This document shows, piece after piece, positions 1 to 8,861 of a stretch of DNA of 45,560 bases. The notes under the pieces were generated by a model. It was given only the letters and a program-made list of their open reading frames with translations. It ran no database searches and was not told where the DNA came from. Position numbers and translations under genes: made by a program. How positions within the stretch are numbered: position 1 is the first letter of the stretch; every line of letters begins with the position of its first letter. The stretch is from SZUA-217 sp964194555 (GTDB taxonomy: Bacteria > Actinomycetota > Acidimicrobiia > Spongiisociales > ZC4RG35), in NCBI GenBank assembly GCA_964194555.1, contig CAXMMT010000089.1, positions 1 through 45,560 of the forward strand, given 5' to 3'.

Positions 1-524
1 TGGCATAAATGTCGTCGCCCTCGATCGAAAGCAGGACCTGGGGCAGGTTTTGAGTGGCCTGTCCCAGGGTCACCATGCCGTTGTTGGCAAGGTCGAAGGT
101 TGAGAAGTGACACGGGCAAGGCCCGAGAGCGTTGTACTCCGGCTTGTACTCCTCGAGGAGACAACCCATGTGTGTGCAAATGGAGGAGAAAGAGACGATG
201 TCCTGGTCAGGGCCTACGCCGTAGGAAACTGGAGTGCTCAGTTTCACCAGGACGTTGCGCTGTCCTTGAAGTGGATAGTCGAACTTGACCGGGTCCGTGG
301 TGCTGACGTCGCCAATCGACGCAACTCTCACCTTGGGAAAGAAGCCAATGACGGCAGACGGAGGCGGTGGGAATGTTGTGGTTGTCGTAGATGACGAGCC
401 GTTGCCGACTGCGACCTGCTCCGCGCTTGGGGTCTGGCTCAAGGGAACGATCACCCCGACCGCGGCCACCGCGCCACCCGGCGACTCCGATCAGGAGAAA
501 CTCCCGTCTTGTCAACTCCGTCAT
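1..524 (-). CDS. Rieske [2Fe-2S] protein, 3' end cut by window, apparent frameshift
   Basis: Likely an electron-transfer subunit outside the membrane (cytochrome bc- or arsenite-oxidase-small-subunit-like). The start at 524 follows a GAAAGG ribosome site and encodes MTELTRREFLLIGVAG, a twin-arginine (Tat) signal. That frame becomes nonsense near 473-480; the frame one base later reads a hydrophobic stretch, a Ser/Thr/Pro linker and a Rieske domain with CTHMGC (about 163-178) and CPCHFSTFD, the two cluster-binding boxes (2 Cys + 2 His). A single extra base, or loss of two, around 473-480 explains this, so it is either a sequencing error or a recent pseudogene. The gene runs off the left edge of the window. 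It diverges from the cytochrome c gene at 652. Domain identity is seen directly; the exact complex is not determined. Confidence 0.85.
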
Positions 525-581
525 GGTTTCCTTTCGTCCGACTGGCTTATGTGATGGTCGTTTCCCGACGCTCGATCAGAT

Positions 582-597
582 AGGGACCTTGGTCCCT
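582..597. promoter_or_regulatory. DosR/DevR-like palindromic operator
   Basis: The sequence AGGGACC-TT-GGTCCCT is an inverted repeat with perfect 7-bp arms in the short divergent region between the Rieske and cytochrome c genes. Its core GGGACCTTGGTCCC differs at two positions from the published DosR/DevR consensus GGGACTWWAGTCCC. A role in oxygen- or redox-responsive control of the flanking respiratory genes is inference. Confidence 0.45.
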
Positions 598-651
598 CGC
601 TGCCGGGCCGTTTGGCCGCGGCTTGCGACGCGTGCCGAGCGTTTTGATTGA

Positions 652-1122
652 GTGGTGACATCAGAATCGAAGAAAGAACCAGGAAGCGAGTCGGCTTTCG
701 GGAAGGGTTACTGGATGTTCTTTGGCTTCGCAGGTGGCCTCTTCGCAGCCATCGCCATCGCAATTCCCATGGTGTTGATCACGTCGGCATCATCTCCGCA
801 AGCCACCAATTCGCCGTCGCCCACGGTGGCACCGGTGCTTCCGGGTGAGGGTCTCGCTGTCGAGCTCGGTTGTGTCGCCTGTCACACCACAGACGGCACC
901 GAGTCGGCAGGACCGACTTGGGCGGGTTTGGCTGGCTCAGACCGTCTTCTCGATTCCGGCGAGACCGTGGTTGCCGACGACCCCTACCTTCTCAGGTCGA
1001 TAGTCGATCCCCCGGCACAGCTCGTCGCCGGGTTCAACCCGATCATGCCCACGGGGTACGGAGACCAGTTGACCGACGAGGAGATCAGCGACCTCATCGA
1101 CTACATCAACTCCCTCGGCTAG
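652..1122 (+). CDS. Membrane-anchored c-type cytochrome
   Basis: A 156-residue protein with one N-terminal membrane segment (about residues 20-45), a Ser/Pro/Thr linker, then a monohaem cytochrome c domain. The haem motif is CVACH (about residues 75-79) and a distal Met is present in the NPIMPTGYG segment, which resembles the cytochrome c domain fused to some cytochrome oxidase subunit II proteins (GPTWAGLAGS, then MPTGYGDQLTDEEISDLIDYI). It probably carries electrons on the outer face of the membrane, perhaps with the divergent Rieske protein. The start is GTG at 652 or the next codon, GTG at 655; no strong ribosome site decides. It could alternatively be a diheme-free bc-complex partner. 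Confidence 0.85.
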   Translation: MVTSESKKEPGSESAFGKGYWMFFGFAGGLFAAIAIAIPMVLITSASSPQATNSPSPTVAPVLPGEGLAVELGCVACHTTDGTESAGPTWAGLAGSDRLLDSGETVVADDPYLLRSIVDPPAQLVAGFNPIMPTGYGDQLTDEEISDLIDYINSLG

Positions 1123-1146
1123 GCCCGCCTTCCCCAGCGAACAACC

Positions 1147-2109
1147 TCATGTTGGCAAACCACCGACCGAACCAATGAACATCATGCCAACAGCGATGGC
1201 GTAGAACACCAGCAACAGAACCCCCTCCCACCGTTTGACTCGAGTGCCGGTGATCATCAATATCCACGCTCCGACCGCCGCCACCACCATCAGAATCGCA
1301 CCCGTACGCGTGAGGGTCTGATCATCTATCGGTCCTGGAGCAAGCAGGGCGATCATCCCGCCGATAGCCAAGCTGTTGAACATGTTGGAGCCCAAGAGGT
1401 TCCCGATGACGAGGTCAGCTTCGTTTCTACGCGCCGCAGTGATCGCGGTCACCAACTCCGGTAGCGACGTCCCGATCGCGACGAGGGTGAATCCGACAAA
1501 AGCACCGGTCAACCCCATTTGTTCAGCGATTCTGGTTGCGGACCAAACCAGGGCCTGAGCGGCCGCTACCACGCCTACCAGTCCCACCACCGTTCGGACC
1601 ACCTCGATTCGAAGCGTGGTGTCATCACCTATGAACTCCTCGACCTCGCCTCCAAGTACGGTGTCGTCGCGTCCCGCCACAATCACCCAACCCAGCGCCC
1701 CCACCAGTGCAACCACCAAGACGAGACCCTCCATGCGGGTGAAGTCACCCTGCATCAGCAAAGCCAGGCCTATGACCCCGGCGACCGAGATCGGGGCCTC
1801 TCGTCGCAAGGTGGTAGAGGCGATCGCCAATGGTGTGATCATCGCCGCTACACCTAGAACCAGGGTCATGTTGGCCACATTCGAGCCGACTATGTTCCCG
1901 ATCGCGATGCCTCCCTGGCCCCCCGCGGCAGCCAGGCCAGAGACCAGCATTTCGGGCAGGCTCGTCCCGAAGCCGATCACGACGGCCCCCACGACCACCG
2001 CAGAGACGCGAAGTCTCAGTGCAAGACGCGCCGCGCCCAGGACCAACTGATCAGCAGCCTTTGCAAGAATGATCAGGGCGATAACCAGGACGACGATGTT
2101 CCCGAACAT
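1147..2109 (-). CDS. Sodium/calcium exchanger family protein (CaCA, YrbG-like)
   Basis: An integral membrane cation antiporter of about 320 residues and about ten membrane segments. The two inverted alpha repeats of the CaCA family are plain: GFGTSLPEMLVSGLAA followed by GNIVGSNVANM in the first half, and AIGTSLPELVTAITAA followed by GNLLGSNMFN in the second; these carry the Glu and Asn residues that coordinate Ca2+. An acidic central loop joins the halves. The frame is open to ATG 2160, but the internal ATG at 2109 (MFGNIVV) begins directly at the first membrane helix as in relatives, so I prefer it. It converges on the cytochrome c gene. Confidence 0.9.
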   Translation of the reverse strand: MFGNIVVLVIALIILAKAADQLVLGAARLALRLRVSAVVVGAVVIGFGTSLPEMLVSGLAAAGGQGGIAIGNIVGSNVANMTLVLGVAAMITPLAIASTTLRREAPISVAGVIGLALLMQGDFTRMEGLVLVVALVGALGWVIVAGRDDTVLGGEVEEFIGDDTTLRIEVVRTVVGLVGVVAAAQALVWSATRIAEQMGLTGAFVGFTLVAIGTSLPELVTAITAARRNEADLVIGNLLGSNMFNSLAIGGMIALLAPGPIDDQTLTRTGAILMVVAAVGAWILMITGTRVKRWEGVLLLVFYAIAVGMMFIGSVGGLPT

Positions 2110-2269
2110 CAGGGCGCCGCGTTTTCCGTTTTCGGGCCCGAATGCATGATCATCAAGCATACGACCGGCCAGGGCACGGCCATTGCCAGCACACCTGAAA
2201 ACCGTTTACCCCGGGTAGCACTCCCTATCCGGTGCAAATTCGCGAGTGGTCGGTTGTTACCGTCGCCCG

Positions 2270-3940
2270 ATGCCCACAGTCTTTGAGATCACCGCCCGCT
2301 ACGTCGACGAGTTGTGCGTTCTCTTTCCTCCGCTAGCCACCTCACTGGGCGTTCCCGGGAGCGATCACGAGTGGGGAGACGGTTTTGGCCTTTCTGGAAT
2401 CGAAGCGGATCATGACCTTGCCGTGCGATACAGGCTGGAGCTTCTCCCCCACATAGACGACTCCGATTCACGGCAGAGTCTTGCTGCACGGGTCACTTTG
2501 ACGTCGATCGAGGAGCAACTGACCGCATACGAGGCCGAAGACCATTTTCGCGACCTTCGTCACATGGGCTCTCCCTTCCACCAGCCCAGATCGATCTTCG
2601 AAGTGATGCCGTTGGAGAGCGCCGAACACTGGGAGAACATCATCCTCCGGTTGGAGACGATCGACCAGCCTTATGACGACTATCGCGACCGTCTCGATGA
2701 GGGCCGTCGCCGCGGTATCTCAGTCGCTAGTAGACAGGTGAGATCGGTGGCCGGTCAGGCACGAGATCTTTCCGGTGTCAATTCATCTTTTCACGACATC
2801 CTCGACGATGCGGATCGGCTCGGCTACGCAAGCGACCGACTTCAGGGTGCCGTGGAGCGTGCGAAGGGCGCCGCAGGCTCGTTTGGTGAGTGGTTGGAGA
2901 GTGTGTACATGCAGAGTGCGGTCGATGAGGACGGTGTTGGCGAGGAGGTCTACCGTCGCGCCGCCGACAGACTGGTCGGCCTCGATGTCGAACCAAGCGA
3001 GGCATACCAGTGGGGATGGGAGGAATTCCACCGGCTGCTCCGAGAGATGGCCCGGGTGGGTGAGCAGATCATCCCCGGCTCCGATTTCGCTGAGGTCAAG
3101 GAGTTTCTCGAGTCGGACCCTGAATCAACAGCCGCTTCGACCGACGAGCTTGTCGACCACGTGGATCAGGTTCTCAGCGATGCGATTGAGAACCTGTCAG
3201 GCACCCACTTCGTGGTACCGGATGCTATCCGTCCGCTTACCGTCCGGATCGCCCCATCCGGCGGACCGCTTGGTGTCTACTACCGCCCGCCCTCCGAAGA
3301 CTTCTCCCGTCCTGGAGGAGTCTGGTACTCAATCGGCGACCAGCACGTATTCCCTTTGTATCAGCACGCCTCCACCGCATATCACGAGGGTTTTCCCGGC
3401 CACCATCTCCAGATAGGCACCGCTATGTCTCAAAGGGGAAATTTGAGTCGGGCCCAGCGTGTCCTCACCTGGTACCCCGGCTATTCGGAGGGCTGGGCGA
3501 TGTACGCCGAGGTTCTGATGGGCGAGCTCGGGTACCTCGAGGATCCCAAGCGCTACTTCGGGATGCTGGCCAAGCAGATGTACCGGGCCGCCCGTATCGT
3601 CGTCGACATCGGTCTCCATCTGTCGAAAACCATCGCAAGCACATCCCCCATCGCCCCTGGCGAATCGTGGAGTTACCAGACAGCAACAGAATTCATGGAG
3701 ATCTATGGGTTCCGCACTCCGGCTCAGGCCGAGGCTGAAGTGCTCCGGTATCTCGGATGGCCGGGCCAGGCCATTACCTACAAGCTCGGAGAACGCGAAA
3801 TGCTTTCGATTCGAGAGGAGACACGGTTCCGTCTTGGGGCGGACTTCGATCTGAAGGAGTTTCACGCAACGGTCCTCGAACACGGGACCATGCGGCTGGA
3901 TTCCCTTAGAGAAGTGGTTCGGCTGACTGCTGAGAGATGA
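2270..3940 (+). CDS. DUF885 family zinc peptidase-like protein
   Basis: A protein of 556 residues matching the DUF885 family, which is related to gluzincin metallopeptidases. The signature HEGFPGHHLQ (an HExxxGH-type metal site, about residue 375) is present, followed by YSEGWAMYAE with the downstream Glu ligand and a conserved C-terminal YLGWPGQAITYKLG segment typical of the family. No signal peptide is visible, so it is probably cytoplasmic. The start MPTVFEI at 2270 is preferred to the upstream GTG at 2246. Substrate unknown. It overlaps the next gene by 4 nt (ATGA), so the two are probably translated together. Confidence 0.88.
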   Translation: MPTVFEITARYVDELCVLFPPLATSLGVPGSDHEWGDGFGLSGIEADHDLAVRYRLELLPHIDDSDSRQSLAARVTLTSIEEQLTAYEAEDHFRDLRHMGSPFHQPRSIFEVMPLESAEHWENIILRLETIDQPYDDYRDRLDEGRRRGISVASRQVRSVAGQARDLSGVNSSFHDILDDADRLGYASDRLQGAVERAKGAAGSFGEWLESVYMQSAVDEDGVGEEVYRRAADRLVGLDVEPSEAYQWGWEEFHRLLREMARVGEQIIPGSDFAEVKEFLESDPESTAASTDELVDHVDQVLSDAIENLSGTHFVVPDAIRPLTVRIAPSGGPLGVYYRPPSEDFSRPGGVWYSIGDQHVFPLYQHASTAYHEGFPGHHLQIGTAMSQRGNLSRAQRVLTWYPGYSEGWAMYAEVLMGELGYLEDPKRYFGMLAKQMYRAARIVVDIGLHLSKTIASTSPIAPGESWSYQTATEFMEIYGFRTPAQAEAEVLRYLGWPGQAITYKLGEREMLSIREETRFRLGADFDLKEFHATVLEHGTMRLDSLREVVRLTAER

Positions 3941-4377
3941 GAGATTCCCGCGTGAGAAGGTGGTCCAGAGCTCACAGGTTGCTCTTTCAGATGACCCGTG
4001 GCCGGGTTGGAAAACGACTGGTCGACAACGACATGCTGCTGCTCACCACATCGGGGCGGACAACAGGCGAAGACCACATCGTTCCCCTGCTTTATCTCAG
4101 GGATGGTGGTCGCCTGGTCGTGATCGCCTCTTACGGCGGTCGGGACATTTATCCGGACTGGTATCTCAACCTGGAGTCGGAGCCCGAGGTTGTTGTGGAG
4201 CTTCCGGGGATGCGTCGGCGGATGGTTGCTCGCACGGCCGATTTCGACGAGAGGAGCCGTTGGTGGCCTCGCATCGTTGACGCATATGACGGGTATGCGG
4301 TGTATCAGTCGAGAACCCGACGCGAGATTCCGGTGGTGTTTCTCGACCCCTTGCCAATAGAGGTCGACAGGCGATAG
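3937..4377 (+). CDS. F420-dependent nitroreductase (Ddn/DUF385) family protein
   Basis: A 146-residue split-barrel protein. The segment TTSGRTTGEDHIVPLLYL and the later GRDIYPDWYLNLESEPEVVV are the hallmark of the deazaflavin (F420)-dependent nitroreductase family (Ddn-like). Such proteins use reduced F420 to reduce various quinones or nitro compounds; the natural substrate here is unknown. The ATG overlaps the stop of the DUF885 gene. It ends just before the SAM riboswitch at 4388. Confidence 0.87.
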   Translation: MRDSRVRRWSRAHRLLFQMTRGRVGKRLVDNDMLLLTTSGRTTGEDHIVPLLYLRDGGRLVVIASYGGRDIYPDWYLNLESEPEVVVELPGMRRRMVARTADFDERSRWWPRIVDAYDGYAVYQSRTRREIPVVFLDPLPIEVDRR

Positions 4378-4387
4378 TCTAAAGGCT

Positions 4388-4480
4388 GAGAAACGCTCAT
4401 CTCGAGCGGCTGAGGGAACAGGCCCTTTGATGCCGCGGCAACCGGCGAAAGCACGGTGCCAATGCCTGATTCGATGAGTG
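4388..4480 (+). promoter_or_regulatory. SAM-I (S-box) riboswitch upstream of metH
   Basis: The conserved S-box core is present in order: GAGCGG, GAGGGA, GGCCC, TGATGCC, GGCAACC (4437-4443) and GGTGCCAAT (4455-4463). P1 is formed by GCTCATC (4395-4401) with GATGAGT (4473-4479). It binds S-adenosylmethionine and would lower metH/metF expression when SAM is high. Downstream, AGCGTTTC (4508-4515) can pair either with GAAACGCT (4390-4397) or, through GTTTC, with GAAAC (4520-4524) across a GTGA tetraloop, a possible expression platform. Confidence 0.93.
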
Positions 4481-4539
4481 ACCCTGAGCCTCGGCTCACG
4501 GTTCTGCAGCGTTTCGTGAGAAACAAAGGAGCGGAGACC

Positions 4540-4584
4540 GTGATCCAAAAGGCCAATCTCATGCGATGCAGGGACGATTCGTGA
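4540..4584 (+). other. Possible 14-codon leader ORF overlapping metH start
   Basis: A GTG at 4540, eight bases after the strong ribosome site AAAGGAG (4525-4531), opens a 14-codon frame (MIQKANLMRCRDDS) whose TGA (4582-4584) overlaps the metH ATG as TGATG. It could couple metH translation to the leader. It has no recognised homolog and may be fortuitous. Confidence 0.3.
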
Positions 4585-7500
4585 TGTCGTATCTCGACGC
4601 CATCGCCTCCGGGGTGGTCATCTTCGACGGCGCCACGGGTACCAATCTCCAGACCCTGGGTCTGACCGTTGACGACTTTGGTGGGCCCGATCTCGACGGC
4701 TGTGTTGACATTCTCACTCTGCGGCGGCCTGATGTGATCCGAGACCTGCACAGTTCCTTTCTCGAGGTTGGTGTCGATGTCGTCGAAACCAACACTTTTG
4801 GTGCGTTTGCGATTCCACTCGCCGAGTACGGCATAGCGCACAAGGCCTATGAGATTGCCGCGTCGGCGGGAGCTCTTGCGCGGGAAGAAGTAGACCGCTA
4901 CGTCGAGTCCGATGGCCGTCCTCGTTTCGTCGCCGGATCGATCGGGCCTGGGACCAAGTTCGCCACGCTGGGACAGGTCACGTTCGAAGAGCTTGCTGCA
5001 GCTTATGAGATCCAGACTGCGGGGCTCATCGACGGGGGTGTGGACCTGCTCATCATTGAGACGCAGTTCGATCTACTCGGCGCCAAGGCGGCCATCGAAG
5101 GAGCCCGTCGGGCGCTGACCGCGGCTGGTGTCGAACTGCCCATCCAGACCCAAGTGACCATCGAACTGACCGGACGGATGCTTCCCGGCACCGAGATTGG
5201 GGCTGCTCTCACCTCCCTTGCTGCGCTGGGCCCAGACGTGATAGGTCTCAATTGCGCCACCGGTCCCTCCGAGATGTGGGAGCCGTTGCGTCATCTCAGC
5301 CGTCACTCTCCCGTGCCGGTGTCTGCTATTCCCAACGCCGGTCTTCCCAAGGTGGTCGATGGCGAGATGGCCTACGACCTCGAACCCGGAGATCTTGCAG
5401 ACCATCTCTCCGAGTTCGTGACGGAGCTGGGCGTCGGCATCATCGGCGGTTGCTGCGGAACGACTCCCGAGCACATGGCCGCGGTGGTTGAGCGGGTCCG
5501 TCCGCTCCAGGCAAAGGCGCGATCACCGCAGGATGTCCCGTCGGCTGCCTCGATATATAGCCAGGTGCCATTTGATCAGGACACGTCGTTTCTGATGATT
5601 GGTGAACGAGCAAACTCGAATGGCTCCAAGGCCTTCAAGGCGGCCCTTCTCGCAGATGACATCGAGGCGTGCATATCCATCGGGCAGTCCCAGATCCAGG
5701 AGGGGGCTCACATGGTTGACCTCTGTGTCGACTACGTCGGTCGTGACGGTGTGGTTGACATGACAAGACTGGCGTCAGCGTTTGCCACAGACGTGGCAGT
5801 TCCTGTGGTCCTCGACTCAACGGAACCGGAGGTGATGGAGGCCGGGCTCGAACAGCTAGGGGGGCGGAGCGTTCTGAACAGCGCCAATCTCGAGGACGGT
5901 CAGAGCGAGGGCTCCCGCTTGGATCGGGTGTTTCGTTTGGCCAGCAAGCACGGGTCGGCTGTTATCTGCCTCCTGATCGATGAGGAAGGCCAGGCCCGTA
6001 CCGTTGAGTGGAAAGTGCGAATCGCCCACCGGATTCATGACATCGCTGTCAACCGGTATGGATTGTCCTCTTCGGACCTGATCTTTGATGCGCTGACCTT
6101 CCCGCTCAGTACCGGCGGTGACGACCTTCGTGGCGATGCCGTCGAAACGTTGGAGGCCATAAGGGCGATCAAGATCGAGCTTCCTGGCGTTCGCACCGTG
6201 CTTGGCGTCTCGAATGTCTCCTTCGGTCTCAACCCGGCCGCTCGCCGGACGCTGAACTCGGTGTTTCTCCATGAGGCTGTGGAGGCCGGTCTCGATGCTG
6301 CAATCGTCCAGGCGGGGAAGATCGAACCGCTGAACAGGATCGATCAAGAACATCGCGAAGCAGCCCTCGACCTCATCTACGACCGACGATCGGAGGGATA
6401 TGACCCTTTGGAGCGCATCCTGGAGCTGTTCGCCGATGTCTCGATGACTACTGAGACGATCGATCGGTATGAGGGATTGACCCTTGCCGAGAGGCTCGCC
6501 GAGAGAATTGTCGGCGGCGATCAGAAGAACATCATCGAGGACCTCGACATCGCTTTGGATGATGGGACGAGGCCACTCGACATCATCAACGACTTCCTCC
6601 TGGCCGGGATGAAGACGGTCGGAAAGCTCTTTGCATCAGGCGAGATGCAGCTTCCGTTCGTACTCAAGTCGGCGGAGACGATGAAGAAAGCCGTTGCCTA
6701 TCTCGAGCCGAAGATGGAAAAGGACGACAACTCCGGACGGGGTTCGGTGGTACTGGCGACCGTGTCGGGCGACGTCCATGACATCGGTAAGAACCTCGTC
6801 GACATAATCCTCACGAACAACGGATACAAGGTCCACAATCTCGGGATCAAAGTGGGGGTCAACGAGTTGATCCAGGCGTTTGAGGAGAACAAAGCCGACG
6901 CAATCGGGATGAGCGGTCTCCTGGTGAAGAGCACGCTGATCATGCGTGACAACCTCGAGGAGTTGCAGCGTCGGGGACTGGGAGATGTTCCGGTCATGCT
7001 CGGCGGCGCCGCGCTGACGAGAAGCTACGTCGAGGCTGATCTCCGTTCCCGCTACTCGGGTCCCCTCTACTACGGCAAGGACGCATTTGCCGGGCTTGAC
7101 GCTATGGCGAGAATCGTTGCGGGGGAAGAGCGACCCAAGACGGCAGCACCTAGGAAGCGTCGTGAGGTGAGGACTCCGTCGTCGGCCATCCCGGACAGGG
7201 CGCCTTCGGTGGAGACGGACAACTATGTCTATGGGCCCCCGTTCATCGGTTCGCGACTGGTCAAGGGAATCACCCTCGACGAGATCATCCCTTATCTGAA
7301 CCTGACGGCCCTCTTTCGAAATCAGTGGCAGTTCCGACCCGAAAGCGGCGAGCGTGATCCTGATTTCAAGGAGCGTTTGCAACCACTTCTCAGGGAGCAG
7401 ATGGCGCGGGCGCGGGCGTCAGGTCTCCTCACTCCGCAGGTCGCATACGGCTATTTCCCGGCCAATGGCGATGGGGATGAACTCGTCATCTGGGAGGACG

Positions 7501-8051
7501 AGACTCGAAACAATCAGTTGTCGAGGTTGCTCTTCCCGCGTCAGCCCGAAGATCCCTTCTATTGCATCGCGGATTTCCTTCGTCCAATCGAGTCAAACGA
7601 GATCGATTACGTCGCTTTTCACATAGTGACCATGGGAGCCGCGGTGTCGGCGCGAACCAAGGAGCTGTTCGACGACGACAGTTATCAGGACTATCTGCTT
7701 CTTCACGGTCTAGGTGTCGAAATGGCGGAGGCTCTTGCGGAGTACTGGCATCATCGGATTCGAACCGAGTGGGGCTTCGGCGATCAGGACGGGCCGACTC
7801 TGCATGGTCTCTTCCGTCAGAAGTACCGGGGTGGTCGCTACTCCTGGGGTTACCCGGCGTGTCCCGATCTCGAGGACAACCTGACCGTGGCCAACCTTCT
7901 CGGCGCCGATCGCCTTGGTATCGAGGTGGGGCCCGAGACCGGATTCCAGTATCAGCCCGAGCAAACTACGTCGGCGATCATCTGTCATCATCCACAGGCC
8001 AAGTACTTCGTCGCCAGGAAGCCAAAGGAGGGTCGACTTGCTGACGCATGA
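4584..8051 (+). CDS. metH: Cobalamin-dependent methionine synthase MetH
   Basis: Transfers the methyl group of 5-methyl-tetrahydrofolate to homocysteine via methylcobalamin. All four modules are present in 1155 residues: homocysteine domain (about 1-310) with zinc ligands near Cys224 and Cys290-Cys291 (GGCCGTT); pterin-binding barrel (about 325-600, starting FLMIGERANSNGS); B12 cap and Rossmann domains (about 635-870) with DVHDIGKN, His732 being the cobalt ligand; and the SAM-binding reactivation domain (about 900-1155) with RYSWGYPACPD. The start at 4584 is preferred because AGGGA lies upstream and the leader ORF stop overlaps it; ATG 4566 is in the same frame. It is under the SAM-I riboswitch and overlaps the metF-like gene. 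Confidence 0.96.
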   Translation: MSYLDAIASGVVIFDGATGTNLQTLGLTVDDFGGPDLDGCVDILTLRRPDVIRDLHSSFLEVGVDVVETNTFGAFAIPLAEYGIAHKAYEIAASAGALAREEVDRYVESDGRPRFVAGSIGPGTKFATLGQVTFEELAAAYEIQTAGLIDGGVDLLIIETQFDLLGAKAAIEGARRALTAAGVELPIQTQVTIELTGRMLPGTEIGAALTSLAALGPDVIGLNCATGPSEMWEPLRHLSRHSPVPVSAIPNAGLPKVVDGEMAYDLEPGDLADHLSEFVTELGVGIIGGCCGTTPEHMAAVVERVRPLQAKARSPQDVPSAASIYSQVPFDQDTSFLMIGERANSNGSKAFKAALLADDIEACISIGQSQIQEGAHMVDLCVDYVGRDGVVDMTRLASAFATDVAVPVVLDSTEPEVMEAGLEQLGGRSVLNSANLEDGQSEGSRLDRVFRLASKHGSAVICLLIDEEGQARTVEWKVRIAHRIHDIAVNRYGLSSSDLIFDALTFPLSTGGDDLRGDAVETLEAIRAIKIELPGVRTVLGVSNVSFGLNPAARRTLNSVFLHEAVEAGLDAAIVQAGKIEPLNRIDQEHREAALDLIYDRRSEGYDPLERILELFADVSMTTETIDRYEGLTLAERLAERIVGGDQKNIIEDLDIALDDGTRPLDIINDFLLAGMKTVGKLFASGEMQLPFVLKSAETMKKAVAYLEPKMEKDDNSGRGSVVLATVSGDVHDIGKNLVDIILTNNGYKVHNLGIKVGVNELIQAFEENKADAIGMSGLLVKSTLIMRDNLEELQRRGLGDVPVMLGGAALTRSYVEADLRSRYSGPLYYGKDAFAGLDAMARIVAGEERPKTAAPRKRREVRTPSSAIPDRAPSVETDNYVYGPPFIGSRLVKGITLDEIIPYLNLTALFRNQWQFRPESGERDPDFKERLQPLLREQMARARASGLLTPQVAYGYFPANGDGDELVIWEDETRNNQLSRLLFPRQPEDPFYCIADFLRPIESNEIDYVAFHIVTMGAAVSARTKELFDDDSYQDYLLLHGLGVEMAEALAEYWHHRIRTEWGFGDQDGPTLHGLFRQKYRGGRYSWGYPACPDLEDNLTVANLLGADRLGIEVGPETGFQYQPEQTTSAIICHHPQAKYFVARKPKEGRLADA

Positions 8052-8829
8052 CGAAGGTTGGATTCGGATCGCGGAAATCAACCCGCCGGAGCTCCCAAAT
8101 CAGCGACATAGGAGTCTGTCGCCTGTGTGGACCCGTGTGCTCGTCACCGACAATGTGTTTGGTCGAATCCGCGTCTCCCCGTACGCCTTTTCGGCACGGA
8201 TCACCCATGACACACCCGACGTGCGCCCCACGGTTGTGGTCTCGACACGTGACCGAAACATCCTCGCCATCGAATCCGAGGTACGCGGAGCCCTGGGAAA
8301 CGGTGTGGAGTCCTTCCTCGTGGTGATTGGGGACACGGTTCCCCACATCGACCATCTTGCCCATCATCACGAAATTGTCGATCATCTGACCAACCTCCAG
8401 AATGATCTCCCGGATTTCGAAGTGGGGATGCCCACACGGTTCAAAGAGTGGCAGTTCCGACGGCGCATCGACCTCGGTACACAATTTTTCGTGACCGGGC
8501 CGGTGATCGATCCGGACGTTGTCGGCCGGCAGGTCTCTCAGCTGAATCTGAGAGACGAGGATCCTCCGGTGTTCTTGATGGTGATCCCACCCTTCAGTCT
8601 TGAATGGGTCGACCGCATGGAGTTGATGGGAGCCGTGCCGGTGGGCGATGGCCTGAAGCAGCGTCTCGCTGATCTGTCGCCAGACGTGCGACGCAAGACG
8701 GCGTGGCAGGTCACTTCCGAGATGGAGCGTCGGGCCCGTGATGCCGGGTGTGCCGGAGTGATCCTGATGGGGCTCAAGTTCGATTCGGTCGTAGAGGAAG
8801 CCCCGGAAGCCTGGGCCGCCCTCGACTGA
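8038..8829 (+). CDS. metF: Methylenetetrahydrofolate reductase-like protein (MetF family)
   Basis: A 263-residue TIM-barrel protein resembling 5,10-methylenetetrahydrofolate reductase, which would make the methyl-THF used by MetH. Family-like features are the early IAEINPPE segment, TDN, then STRDRNILAIESEVRGALGNGVESFLVVIGDT (matches the RDRN...GD segment of MetF) and a later FVTGPVIDPDVV. The frame is open further 5' but the sensible start is TTG at 8038, placed 5 nt after a near-perfect AAAGGAGGG ribosome site (8024-8032); this start overlaps metH by 14 nt. The sequence is shorter and more divergent than E. coli MetF, so a relative with modified electron donor is possible. Confidence 0.78.
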   Translation: MLTHDEGWIRIAEINPPELPNQRHRSLSPVWTRVLVTDNVFGRIRVSPYAFSARITHDTPDVRPTVVVSTRDRNILAIESEVRGALGNGVESFLVVIGDTVPHIDHLAHHHEIVDHLTNLQNDLPDFEVGMPTRFKEWQFRRRIDLGTQFFVTGPVIDPDVVGRQVSQLNLRDEDPPVFLMVIPPFSLEWVDRMELMGAVPVGDGLKQRLADLSPDVRRKTAWQVTSEMERRARDAGCAGVILMGLKFDSVVEEAPEAWAALD

Positions 8830-8861
8830 CCTCATTCTTCCACCACTAGGTTCCTGGGCGG

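Noticed and set aside
107..651. Several plus-strand open frames over the Rieske gene
   Set aside because: They are antisense to the Rieske frame, lack family features and have repetitive Arg/Ser/Pro composition typical of shadow frames.
4484..4498. TGAGC-CTCG-GCTCA hairpin after the riboswitch as an intrinsic terminator
   Set aside because: The stem is short and no T-tract follows.
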